This document shows, one piece after another, positions 11,302-21,489 of a stretch of 64,000 nt of DNA (positions are counted from its first letter, which is position 1; each line of letters begins with the position of its first letter). This stretch comes from Gnetum montanum (Eukaryota > Streptophyta > Gnetopsida > Gnetales > Gnetaceae). The translations under genes and the position numbers were made by a program. The notes under the pieces were generated by a model. That model was not told the DNA's origin, did no database searches, and saw nothing but the letters and a program-made list of their open reading frames with translations. Where the stretch lies: contig MNCI01029439.1 of the NCBI GenBank assembly GCA_015680685.1, positions 130,425 through 194,424 on the forward strand, read 5' to 3'.

Positions 11302-11429
11302 ATTTCAGTTCCACAATCAAATCATTAACGGTTCCCCAATCAAACCATTTTAAATGTATCTAAACTCATCATCAAATGGATCTGGGCAAGAAGGGATGCT
11401 AACAACTTAAAAAGCTAAGCAGCATTTTC
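11302..11429. other. Short AT-rich spacer
   Basis: No gene or repeat recognised between the copia LTR and the kinase fragment. Confidence 0.5.
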
Positions 11430-12031
11430 CTAATCCCAATCATGTTCATCAATAGTTGCGAGACAGACCCTCAATACCAGCATCGCTCCCTGGAGGGAGC
11501 GAAAGGGATATTGGACTGCAGCGGTGGCTTGTTCACAGGCAGGTCGCCCTGAATCATGGACACCACGGCGCTCATGCTGGGCCTCATGCCAGGATTGCCC
11601 TGCACACACCACAACGCAATCTTCATCAACACCACAATCACTTGCACGTCCTGCGTCGTGCCTGCCACTTCCACGGCCGGATCCGCCATGGTTTGCAGGC
11701 ACCCTTGCCGTGCCTCTGAAAACGCCACGGACGGACGGCAGATACCAACTTTGCTCGACACAGCGGCGGCCACACACCATCTCCATCTCCAGAACCACAA
11801 CGCCGAAGCTGAACACATCCGACTTGGCGGTGACGCCCTCCTGGTTGAACACCCATTCGGGCGCCATGTAACCAGGCGTACCACGCATCCTTTCATCATC
11901 CTCTGTGTCATTTTATCAAGAAAAGCAATTACTCCGTTACCAAAGTCAAAACAGGTTACGTAGCAGAAATAAATTCTTTTCAAAACTAAAACCATGATTT
12001 GCTGTCCATGAGGTCCATAGAAGTCCAACAA
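11430..12031 (-). pseudogene. Receptor-like kinase, C-terminal kinase fragment
   Basis: Reverse strand encodes the second half of a plant receptor-like kinase domain in three frames. First the DFG segment (about 11900-11940). Next the activation-loop end RGTPGYMAPEW with SDVFSFGVVVLEM and CGRR (11750-11888). Then the C-lobe IALWCVQGNPGMRPSMSAVV and a short tail (11470-11740). RGTPGY.APEW and the CVQ...RPSM pattern are typical of S-domain/lectin (SRK-like) receptor kinases. Two frame changes (near 11885 and 11745) and the absence of the N-lobe, membrane span and ectodomain make it a dead fragment. GC content is clearly above that of its surroundings, as expected of a former host gene. A large antisense frame exists only because of that GC content. 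Confidence 0.8.
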
Positions 12032-12046
12032 AGCGGGTGTCGTCCG

Positions 12047-12047
12047 N
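12047..12047. other. Single unknown base (possible contig join)
   Basis: One N at the edge of the kinase fragment. The sequence on each side differs in character, so order across it should be treated with care. Confidence 0.6.
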
Positions 12048-13184
12048 AACTCATTTAGAACGTGAGGTTATTTAGGAGATGCTTGAAATAGGCAAAGGAG
12101 ATGAGTTTACATTATTTATGATTTTTTATATATAAATTAATTAAATATAAGCCTCCCATAAAAACCAACAATTTTTCTAATAGAAAAAAAGGTCTTACAA
12201 TGCATCTTGATCATCTTGAACATGGAGATCACAATTGAATTGCAGACTCTAATTTACTAAAATATTTGTTACTATTGAATAATTTCTTAAAGCAAGGTTA
12301 AATATAAAAAACCATAACATTAGGAGAGAGCAAATTTAGACCTTCATTGCTTTTGCACAATATTAAAGATGCAAGCATTATGTATTTTTCACAAATATGA
12401 ATTTTTTCTTGCATTCCTGTTACATATTTTTTCTGAATTTGAATACATTCTTGTTTATTGTAAGTTCAAAATACACCTCACATCAAGAAAATATATATCT
12501 TCAGCACATAGGAAAAAATATATGTTTAGGGCTTTGATGCATGGGTTACAAGTGTAGTAGCAATGGAGTAGCTTTGTGGTGAAACCCTTTTATTTAGTGA
12601 GCCATATCTATCCTATTGTGTGGGTTATAAGTATAGTAGCAATGGAGTCACTATGTGGTGAGACCCTTTTCTTTAGTAAGCCACATCTAACTACTATGTA
12701 GATTGAAGTTCTACTACCAACCATGGGTTTCCTTACGAATAAGAATGACATAACCCATAAGACAAATTGGCCACTACTTCCCAATGCCATTAATTTATTG
12801 TCTACTACTTTCATAGTTGCATTCCATTTTGTACCTTGTAGACTTTTATTAATGCGAAATGGATCAATTAGGTGAATTATGAAATTATAGGTATGATATT
12901 AAAAGTTTAATCAATGTAACTATTTAGCAAATCATCTATATCATTATACATTTTCCTTAACAAAATTCCTTGACAAATGTGAAGATGTATTTGGGATGTA
13001 TTTAGCAAAATAAAGTAGTTTTATAATTTCAATAATCTAACAAAGAAAATTCTCTTCAACAAAGACTTTAAAGGTTAATTCAATAAGTTAGAAAAAAATC
13101 ATTCAAAATACCTTACCTATTCTCTTTGGATTTGAAAAGGCCCTATAACAAGGCATTTAAGATATGATATTCACATTTACTTTT
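12048..13184. other. AT-rich intergenic DNA
   Basis: No coding region or recognisable element apart from a short tandem duplication (separate entry). The right edge is the ACCAC target site of element D. Confidence 0.6.
12542..12700. repeat. 79-bp tandem duplication
   Basis: Two units (12542-12620, 12621-12700) share 'tgggtta.aagt.tagtagcaatggag', then 'tgtggtga.accctttt.tttagt.agcca.atcta'. They are diverged by several substitutions, so the duplication is not recent. Confidence 0.75.
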
Positions 13185-13189
13185 ACCAC

Positions 13190-13982
13190 TGATGGGACGT
13201 GATATGGCATGGGCCGCGATATCGCGTACGCGATATCGCAATGCGCTGTCAAATCTACAAATAAGAGGCAGCTCTCCCTTGTTTTTAATTCTAAGCCTAG
13301 ACCGTAGCGAAACTCTGGCAGTTTGATTTCTCCAGAGATAGAATATTTTCCATGTGCCTGTAGTAGGAGTTCCAAAGTGAACAGATCTTTATTCGAGCAG
13401 ATAATGTACTTGAACACATGTTTGTGTACGGCAATAAAGACGAACTTCTTGGATAAACCTTGTAGTGCATGGAATAGCCTAAATAGGAATTTTATTTATC
13501 ATTATTTACTGTTTATCATTTAAATGCTTTATTAGTCATTAAATCTCTCTCAACCCTTCTCTCCTAGTTAAGTGCCTCAGTACGACCGCTTCAAGCACGT
13601 GCGTTACGCTTAGTGATCCCAGCAACGACTAGCATTTGGTAACCAAGGTTGCATTGGTTCAGGGTGTGAACGGTAAGTGGGAACAGATACTAATGCTAGG
13701 TTAATTAAGGCTTAGTTAGTTAGTTAAATTTAGTTAATTAATCTCTTTACCCTTCACCTTATCAGAATAGGAGATAAAACCGAAAAGACATAAAAATCAC
13801 ATACCTCAGACTTACTTAACCATACAACCGTGAAAAATAGAAGTAAGCCTGGGAAGACAACGAATAATTAACCTTAAGTGTTCCATGAGGCGTGTAGGCA
13901 CTTAGTCTGCGAAGTTCCACTGGATCACGCGTTAACGCTCATATTCGTATGGTTGAGTGTAGGGGTACCTCGCCACTCATCA
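13190..13982 (+). repeat. Element D 5' LTR
   Basis: 793 bp, TGATGGGACG...CACTCATCA. Contains a short palindromic array (13190-13250), a mutated TATA (CTACAAATA, 13254-13262), AATAAAG near 13425 and the 'gtgtaggggtacctcgccactcatca' end shared by this group. About 89 bp shorter than its partner; almost all of the difference is in the U3 array. Confidence 0.9.
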
Positions 13983-13983
13983 T

Positions 13984-14001
13984 TGACGCCGTTGCCAGGG
14001 A
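13984..14001 (+). other. Element D primer binding site
   Basis: TGACGCCGTTGCCAGGGA, one base after the LTR. Two differences from the best copy in the window at 41176-41193 apart from the third base. Confidence 0.85.
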
Positions 14002-14124
14002 CTAAGTGTTTGTGCGCTAAGTAGAACATAGAAAATCACTCACATCGTTGGAAGCTTAAACAAACCTTAGGGTTAATTAAACGAGAATTATATAATGGTT
14101 AATCAACACACCGAATAAGACACA

Positions 14125-17100
14125 ATGTCTTCTTCTTCTTCTCATAAGAGCATTTCACCACCTAGGGATCATACTAGAAACAATCGATAGTCTAAAACAC
14201 ATAACCAAAATCCGCCAATTCCTCAACAGTACTGGGTAGTATATACTCATCATGATGAGTATATACCTGATTTTACCTTTATCCTCCATCAGGATGAACA
14301 AGTGTGCTAGAGAGACTTGCAAGGTAACATACTGTTACCTCTAGATCGTGTAGTCCCCAACATGCTCCTCCGTGCTCTGGCATAGATAGGCATGACACAG
14401 CTCTATGCTGAATACGTTGCGGCAGATTTTGACACAAGGGATTACCATCCCATAGCCGCACAACGTATAAGGGACTCGAGGCAAAAGAGCCACCATACAT
14501 TGTTGAAGGGCAAAGGGGTCCCGCACGTCCTAAGTGAAATTGGAGATGGTGAACCACTTATAATGGGTTCTCTATCGAAAGATGTTTCCCCTCCTAATAA
14601 TAGTGAGGAGGTGGGGTATCAGAACCTACGCTCCATGATACACAACCCTGGTTCTGACCCCCATGAACACTAGCTATTCACTGAGGGAACAACAACACAT
14701 GACAAGGACAAGCACTTAGATTGTCATCACGATCGGGGCCGAAGCCACAGAAGAGAAGGCAAGAAACATCATCACAATGATGGTTCTCCTTCTTCTTCAC
14801 CTTCATCACATCATTCACCCTCTCCTTCCACATCAGGGTGCAGTCATAGAGAGCATAATGGTGAGAGACCTCGATGAGAGAATTGAGAGAGAGGACGAGG
14901 GCAGTCAAGAGAATCAAGACATGAACGAAGGGAAAGTAGGGAACAACGTAGACATCATAGACGTCATGAAAGAGATGATCATGATGAACCCCTACTTGCC
15001 ACCCAAAGCATGCTAGATATTACGGAGGCTGTGAGAATACCAAAAAGGCATCAAAAAGATAGCCGGATCAAGTGCTTAGACATGAATAATATCCCACGCT
15101 TCGAAGGGGGATACAATGCTGATTCGAAAAATCATTTACAGGCATTCCACAATGCCTGTGCCTTGCAAAACATAGAAAAAGAGTGACAAAAACTAAAGTT
15201 GTTTCCCAGGACACTCATAAAGGAAGCAAAGAGTTGGTACCGGTCCTTAGAACCGAAAACCATTAGGAGGTGGAGTACGATCTTAGAACTCTTCAAAGAT
15301 AAATATCAAATGTACTCTAGAGTGTCTAACTTGCGTAAGCAGATCCAAGGATGGAAGCAAGGTAATCATGAACCCTTGGATGCTGCCATGGGCCGATACT
15401 ATGCATTGTTACATCGTTTCCAGAGCCATGATTACGCACAACGGGATCAACTACGCCATCTCGTAGATGGGCTAAGGTACAAAACTAGGAGAACCCTTGG
15501 GACTTATGCCCAAGGAAGATTATCAGAACTTAGATCCCATGAAATTCATCGATTGTTGGAGAAAGTAGCCAAAGAAGAAGGGGAGCTACGAAAGAGAGAA
15601 AGCATGAAAGAATATAACCATGATCCCTCCCTCCGAAAGAAGGGAGTGAGATTTTGCGATGAAGAGGATGAGTCACCACTCGAAGAGTTGGTGAATAGAA
15701 AAACCTTGCCGCTTCAAAAGCTAACAACGGAAGTATTGGCTAAGGTAGATGAAGTATGGAGCTCCTTAGACAATAAAATTGAAACTGTCCTGAAAATCAT
15801 AGAAGAGTCTAAGGAGGAATGAAGTAGTGATAAGGATAAGAAAAAGTGGAGAGATTCAGGCCATGCACGTAACAAGGGTAAGGGGAAAATGACTATCTCT
15901 GATGAGGTTGTGGATTTGGACACAGACAATGACAGTGGATGTGACTTCTACCAATATGACCATCCTAAGGGATGTTGTCCGATCATCTCACATCTATAAG
16001 AGTCTGGGGTGTATGCACTTAACCCAAGACTTAATAGACGGCAAACACCCCGAAGGTTACCTTATCCCCAAGGTAACCCAAGACAGTTCCATCAATCGTT
16101 GACGTACTATCCAAGTGGAACTCCACCACAACCCATTAGGTAACATCAGGAGTGGCAATACTCATAGTCATGGGGGATGTCACCATCGAAACAACAGTAC
16201 CCTTACCGGCAACCAGATCCTTATGGATACTACATGTAGGAGTTGATTTCTCCAAGTGACTCCATGGATCAAACAACTCGCCAACGTCACTACCAAGTTT
16301 AGGAGTACTTTAGAATGACTCCTTCTCCATTGAGAGATGTGTCACATCCATACCATCCTCCTAATTTGTCTACCTCTCTTCCATCAGTAGTTCCCATACC
16401 ACCCGCTCCAACAATGCAAGGGGAACTCCCCACTCAACCACAGCAATGTAATGCTACGAGAGCCATAAATCTTCAACCCACTACTGGTTTTGACAACCAC
16501 AAAAAGATAAGGCCTTTCTTCATAACCAAAAGCCCAGATAAGCTTTCACAACCACAAGTGGTTGAGTCTATGCACACCTCTCCAACAATTAAGGCTTCAG
16601 AGCTCCCTTCAAACCAATATCAGAGCTCAACGCATATAGTTATGTTAACACATATTGTAACCAACTGGATCAAGGTAGGCCACCTTCCCAGGAAACTATA
16701 TGACCTTGCAAGTCCCTTAATCTACCTCCAAGTCACCGGGAATGAACCTCATAAGGCTCTTCTTGACTCAGGTTCCGGAGTCAACTCAATCTCACAAGAA
16801 ATGTATCAAGCCTGGAACCTACCTTTACTTAAGAAGAGTAACATTTAACTAGAGCTAGCTGACCAGTCCATCACCATTCCCTTGGGATTGGTGGAAGACA
16901 TCGTTACCACTGTGTGTGGTTGGTCATACCCAGCTGATTTCCTGGTGATAGAAGTTAACAATGACAAAGGGGATTTTCCAATTATAATGGGAAGGGCATG
17001 GCTAAGTACAATAGATGCATGCCTAGGAATTTGTGATCTTTCCTTGGAAATATCTAAGGTAAACATTTATGGAAAGATTGAGAAGAAGAAAGTTCAGTGC

Positions 17101-17250
17101 ATCACATACAGTGACTCATCGGGTGATGACATGGAGGAATGCTTCGCATCTCCTCCATGCAATAGGTGTGCCCTAGAAACTCTGAGACAAAGATGCCTGT
17201 ATGTAGCAACCACACAACAAGTGGACACCCCGTGGTTGACAGCTAGTTGA
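14125..17250 (+). pseudogene. Element D gag-protease, decayed
   Basis: Starts at ATG 14125 (MSSSSSHK, as in elements F and I). Order: short N-terminal domain (DEYIPDFTFILHQDEQ), a 'LPLDR..PNMLLRAL' segment, an Arg/Ser/His-rich region (14700-14990), the capsid domain (15040-15560, with WYRSLEP, RWSTILELFKDKY, LVDGLRYKTRR) and a coiled-coil-like acidic segment. A YDHPKGCC motif, a Pro/Gln/Tyr-rich tail and a retropepsin-like protease (16700-17010) follow. The protease keeps a catalytic-type D-S-G (16765-16773) and the late IIMGRAWL motif. The longest intact run is 207 codons (15199-15822). Stops are mostly at former CAG, CAA or TGG codons. Gag would build the particle and protease would mature it. 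Confidence 0.85.
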
Positions 17251-17489
17251 AAGAGCAACTGACCAACATGCATGGAATGAACTAGGGAAACAACTCATGC
17301 CCATAATGAAAGCATATATACATTGGAATATGAGCGTCACCAACGTCCACCCCTTAATCTAAGAGCATCAATTAGGAGAATTCGGACACTTCTAAGAAAT
17401 TCAAATAGGCACTCATTATTTCGAATCTCTCCCTTTCCATTTAGTCATGGGGGAGATGGCCACCTATGCTAATTATTTGGGGCCCTCAG

Positions 17490-17700
17490 TTCCTTTTAAG
17501 TTTTTGTTTTACAAGTTTTTGTTTTACACATTTTTGTTTTACATGTTTTTGTTTTACACGTTTTTTTTACACATTTTTGTTTTACACATTTTTGTTTACA
17601 CATTTTTGTTTGACACATTTTTTTTACACATTTTTGTTTTACACGTTTTTGTTTTACACATTTTTTTTACAAATTTCTTTAACTTTTCCTGTTTTTGTTT
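17490..17700 (+). repeat. TTTTTGTTTTACACA array
   Basis: About twelve units of 14-16 bp, TTTTTGTTTTACACA with variants. The same array, with fewer units, is at 34505-34620 in element F. Degenerate copies are at 27935-27970 (E) and on the reverse strand at 57840-57965 (H), so it was part of the family before these copies split. Confidence 0.85.
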
Positions 17701-17730
17701 TACAACATCGTTTATACCTTTTTCATTTCT

Positions 17731-17755
17731 TGTATGTGTGTGTGTGTGTGTGTGT
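17731..17755. repeat. (TG)n microsatellite
   Basis: About eleven TG units. The matching spot in element F (34675-34692) has a shorter interrupted TG run. Confidence 0.9.
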
Positions 17756-19490
17756 TATCCATCTTGTAAGTTTGTCACCTAATAAGTGTTCTGACGTGAA
17801 CTATTTTTTCTATTGATTGCTAATGTTTGGTTTTTACCTTTAAGTTATGATGTTGATACTAAGGTATGTTTCTTTTGATATAGCAGGCAATGAGTTCACT
17901 TCATCCATACATCTACAAAATTCTATGGTCTCTCTCAGCTTGGAAATGTATAGTACCTTTTTAAATAAGAACTATCAACGAATTGGTGACTGGGCTTTCT
18001 CAAACTAAGGAAGGACTCAAGGATTGAAAAGGGTGTGACTTCAAGGAAACTTGATGCATTTGTGTTGGCCATTCTCTTGGGTGCTTGGATGTTTTCTTCT
18101 TGACTTTTCTTACCATTCTGACATTACTTAACCATCGGGAAGCTGAGCTAATAAAAATAACAAAGTCTTTGCATGGTGTGGTTCTCACGCATAAACACAT
18201 AAAACAAAAAACAAAAAAACAAATAGTGAGAATTCAAAGCACACCCCTTAGACGAAACAATAATTTTGGCTATAAGAACTAGTTATGGAACTAAAATAAA
18301 AATGTTCCCTCTAACTAAGGCCCTTCTCGCTTCCCATTCTCTTCTTCTTATTTTGTCGAAATGGTTGTGGCTCTTGGGTGAAGGCATTCTTATTACTTCA
18401 AGAGGATGGATTGGCCGAATGCATTAATGCAAAGTCATTGGAAGTGGTTTTTTTGAGGTCAGACTTGGAATAGGATCTACTACATCACATTAACCATGAA
18501 ATACACAAGGGCCTATACACCACTTTGTTCTTGGGATTCCATTCCATTCTCTTCTCTCCATCCTTCTCTCCATCCTTCTCTCCATTGTTCACCTCATTGC
18601 CGGTTGTATCATTAGTGTATATTTTGGTTGATGCATTGTTTTATTTTTGGTAAATTCTTGTGGTTAAGACTTTAACTCTTGTTCCAAATGACATTCCCAG
18701 ACCCTATGGACTCTTTGAATGTTGGTTTGTTAGGGCATTAAGGGCATGAGCCTGCTTTGGGGAGGACCCACTGACGTTCCTATTTGGTGCACCAGTTAAA
18801 TTCTTTTCACTTACATTTTTGCAATTCATTTTATTTTTTTCATTTTCGTCTTGACATCCATTTCATCGATGTTATAGTTGTCTCTTTTTCTCCATCTTTC
18901 TTATTCTTTATTCTTTCTCCATTCTATCACTACCGGAGGTTTGCTCTTAGTCATCGGGGTCTAGACCCAAATTTTTTCAATTTTCTCCTAACCCCTACAC
19001 CTTCAGTAGTCATCATTATTATATCTCTAGATCCATATCGGCCATACCACAACTCAGCCAATGGACCTTTCACCGAAGCAAGGTATCAATTGCATTATGA
19101 TTCATTTACCCTTGCTAACATAAAGACTGTGTTGTGTGTGTAGATGGTGATCATACAACAACAGATTGGATCTGGATGAAACACTTGGAATGGAGTAGTG
19201 CTAAAAGCAGCTATGCAAGGAGCAAGACCGATGGTGCACTTACGGATGGACAACGAAAGGCGCAATCTTGGCATTGGCAATAGCAAAACTTTTTTCTCTC
19301 TCTCTTTCTCAGCTGCCAAATGAGGCTTGATGTCAAAAGTATAAAGTGTTCACTCTTGTTTTCATGAACACTAGTTTTGTCTTCTCTTGTAATGATGATC
19401 CATTCACATGTCATCCCATTAGTTCCATTTGAGTCAATAATCCCATACCGTCCAACTATTTTGTAAGGAACTCGAGGACAAGTTTTTATT

Positions 19491-19504
19491 TAGTCATGGG
19501 GATA
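19491..19504 (+). other. Element D polypurine tract
   Basis: TAGTCATGGGGATA lies immediately before the 3' LTR. It is the plus-strand primer site; the same position in other copies reads TCATGGGGGTA (39295-39305 reverse). Confidence 0.8.
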
Positions 19505-19670
19505 TGATGGGATGTGATATCACATGGGCCGAGATATCACGTACATGATATCACATCCTCCGTGATATTTCATCCCCCGTGATATCACGTACGCGATATC
19601 GCGTCTTCCACTGCAAGATCGCGTGATATCGCATACGCGATATCGCAGTGCACCATCAAATCTATAAATA
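19505..19670 (+). promoter_or_regulatory. U3 palindromic GATATC array and TATA box, element D 3' LTR
   Basis: About nine imperfect palindromes of the form (C/G)(G/A)TGATATC(A/G)C between 19510 and 19650, including GTACGCGATATCGCGT, then CTATAAATA at 19662-19670. The 5' LTR has only three to four. The position just upstream of TATA suggests a promoter role (inference). Confidence 0.7.
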
Positions 19671-20386
19671 AGAGGTGACTCTCCCTTGTTTCTAATTCTA
19701 GGCCTAGACCGTAGCAAAACTCTAGTAGTTTGATCCCTCCAGAGATAGAATATTTTCCATGTGCCCGCAGTAGGAGTTTCAAAGTAAACAAATCTTTATT
19801 TGAGCAGATATTGTACCTGAACACATGTTTGTGTACGGCAATAAAGATGGACTTCTTGGATAAACCTTGCAGTGCATGGAATAGGCTAAATAGGAATTTT
19901 ATTTATCATTATTTACTATTTATCATTTAAATGCTTTATTAGTCATTAAATCTCTCTCAACCCTTCTCTCCTAGTTAAGTGCCTCAGTACGACCGCTTCA
20001 AGCACGTGCGTTACGCTTAGTGATCCCAGCAATGACTAGCATTTGGTAACCAAGGTTGCATTGGTTCAGGGTGTGAACAGTAAGTGGGAATGGATATTGA
20101 TGCTAGGTTAATTAAGGCTTAGTTAGTTAGTTAAAGTTAGTTAATTAATCTCTTCACCCTTCACCTTATCAGCATAGGAGATAAAATCGAAAAGACATAC
20201 AAATCACATACCTCAGACTTACTTAACCATACAACCGTGACAAATACAAGTCTAGGAAGACAATGAATAATTAACCTTAAGTGTTCCATGAGGCATGTAG
20301 GCACTTAGTCTGTGGAGTTCGACCGGATCGTGCGTGTAACGCTCATATTCCTATGGTTGAGTGTAGGGGTACCTCGCCACTCATCA
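19505..20386 (+). repeat. Element D 3' LTR
   Basis: 882 bp, TGATGGGATG...CACTCATCA, followed by ACCAC. Outside the U3 array it is a close match to the 5' LTR with scattered substitutions, so the insertion is not recent. Confidence 0.9.
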
Positions 20387-20391
20387 ACCAC

Positions 20392-20788
20392 CAAGCATAA
20401 TCTACATAGTTTAATTTTATGATCTACCTATTCTACTTCTTAAATCTTTAAGTGTAATTACACTATAATATTAATTTCTTCCTCTAATTTACATTCTACT
20501 TTTTTACATATAATCTTTTATCTTAGCCTTCAAAATTTCAACATTTTTCCATATTTGAAGATGCATTTGAGTTTCCTTATATTTCTTTCATTAACACTTG
20601 AGTTTTGACGGTGTACATTCTAATGATTTACTATGAAATGTTTTCAAACATTTTTCTTTTGTTTTCCAAGAGCTCATAATCTATTTTATAGATAAAATTG
20701 TTTGATCAATTCACTATATTGGAAATATTATAATAGGAATACATATCCTACCAACATTATGATAATTCTTGACAAATATTCGAGTTTT

Positions 20789-20825
<37 letters not shown>

Positions 20826-20932
20826 ATTTACTATACTTGTAACATGAGTAAGAAAATTATTTGAACTATTTGATTTTCATAATTGTAATGATTCAAGTTT
20901 TGCTCTTCATTATTTACAATATGTTACCTTAT
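20392..20932. other. AT-rich intergenic DNA with (TC)n
   Basis: No gene or element seen. A (CT)n run of about 14 units lies at 20794-20822. Confidence 0.6.
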
Positions 20933-21489
20933 TGATGAATCATAGATTGGCTATGTCAATTAGGCCTCATCAACTAGGCCCTGTTAATGCATGATTTGAT
21001 GCATTGACGTGGCCTTGTCGACATAGTGTTTGTTTTTACCTATAAATATGTGCTCGCCCACCATGTTTATGGCATGTCTTATCATAGTTGTAGTGGATCT
21101 CTTGTAATTTTGTCATTTGGAAGTTAGAATATTTTTCTAACTGCCTATAATAGGAGTCAAAAGTGTATGGATTTTTATTCAAGCATTGTTGTACCTAAGC
21201 ACAGTAGTGTGCGTGGCAATAAAGATGAGCTTTTTGATAAACCTTATAGTTCTTTGGAATAGAATAATTATTTATTTTTGCATTTAATGTTTTATGCAAC
21301 TTCCTTTAATGCTTTAAGTGATTAAATACTTAATTAGGCTAAATTAAGTAGTGATTAATTAAGCACATAGGTACGACTATTTCAAGCATGCGCATGATGC
21401 TTAGTAATCATAGTACTACTTAATATTTTGTAACCTATTAGTGTTATATGTGTTTAGGATGTGTATAGAAAGTGGGATCAAATACTTAT
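20933..21489 (+). repeat. Truncated LTR of Athila-like element
   Basis: Starts TGATGAATC and has a short U3 with 'ggcctcatcaactaggccctg' type words. A TATA box (CTATAAATA near 21040), the 'taggagtcaaaagtgta' R region, AATAAAG near 21220 and part of U5 follow. It stops at about 21489 where the LTR of element E begins. No PBS follows, so it is a solo or truncated LTR that served as target for E. Confidence 0.7.

Larger units (their letters stand above)
17251..19504 (+). other. Element D 3' untranslated region
   Basis: No reading frame of coding character; the F/L/Y-rich frames at 17447-17816 come from the T-rich repeat. It holds, in order, a polypurine-like motif (17443-17453), a TTTTTGTTTTACACA array, a (TG)n run, and four blocks shared with elements E, F, H and in part I. 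The blocks are the ggtgtgacttcaagg block near 18030, the tctttgcatggtgtggttctca block near 18165-18190, the ccccttaga...ctaactaaggcccttc block at 18244-18330, and the gggcatgagcctgctttgg block at 18741-18780. A second polypurine-like motif lies at 18948-18960. Confidence 0.8.
13190..20386 (+). mobile_element. Element D: complete gag-only Athila-like LTR retrotransposon
   Basis: 7,197 bp, flanked by the perfect 5-bp target duplication ACCAC (13185-13189 and 20387-20391), so both ends are certain. The order is 5' LTR (13190-13982), tRNA-Asp-type PBS, gag plus aspartic-protease remnant (14125-17250), about 2.2 kb of untranslated sequence, polypurine tract and 3' LTR (19505-20386). There is no reverse transcriptase, RNase H or integrase. 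After the protease the sequence jumps to the region that follows integrase in element H. The element fits the non-autonomous class called TR-GAG (terminal-repeat retrotransposons with GAG) and would need pol supplied by a relative. Confidence 0.88.

Noticed and set aside
11456-11963. Long forward frames opposite the kinase fragment
   Set aside because: GC-rich antisense shadows; the reverse strand has clear kinase motifs.
17447-17816. Phenylalanine-rich frames that look like membrane proteins (also 34422-34763 and 27926-28117)
   Set aside because: They are produced by the TTTTTGTTTTACACA repeat read in two frames and are not conserved as protein.
20794-20822. (CT)n run as a promoter element
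   Set aside because: A simple microsatellite in intergenic DNA with no gene downstream; polymorphism only.
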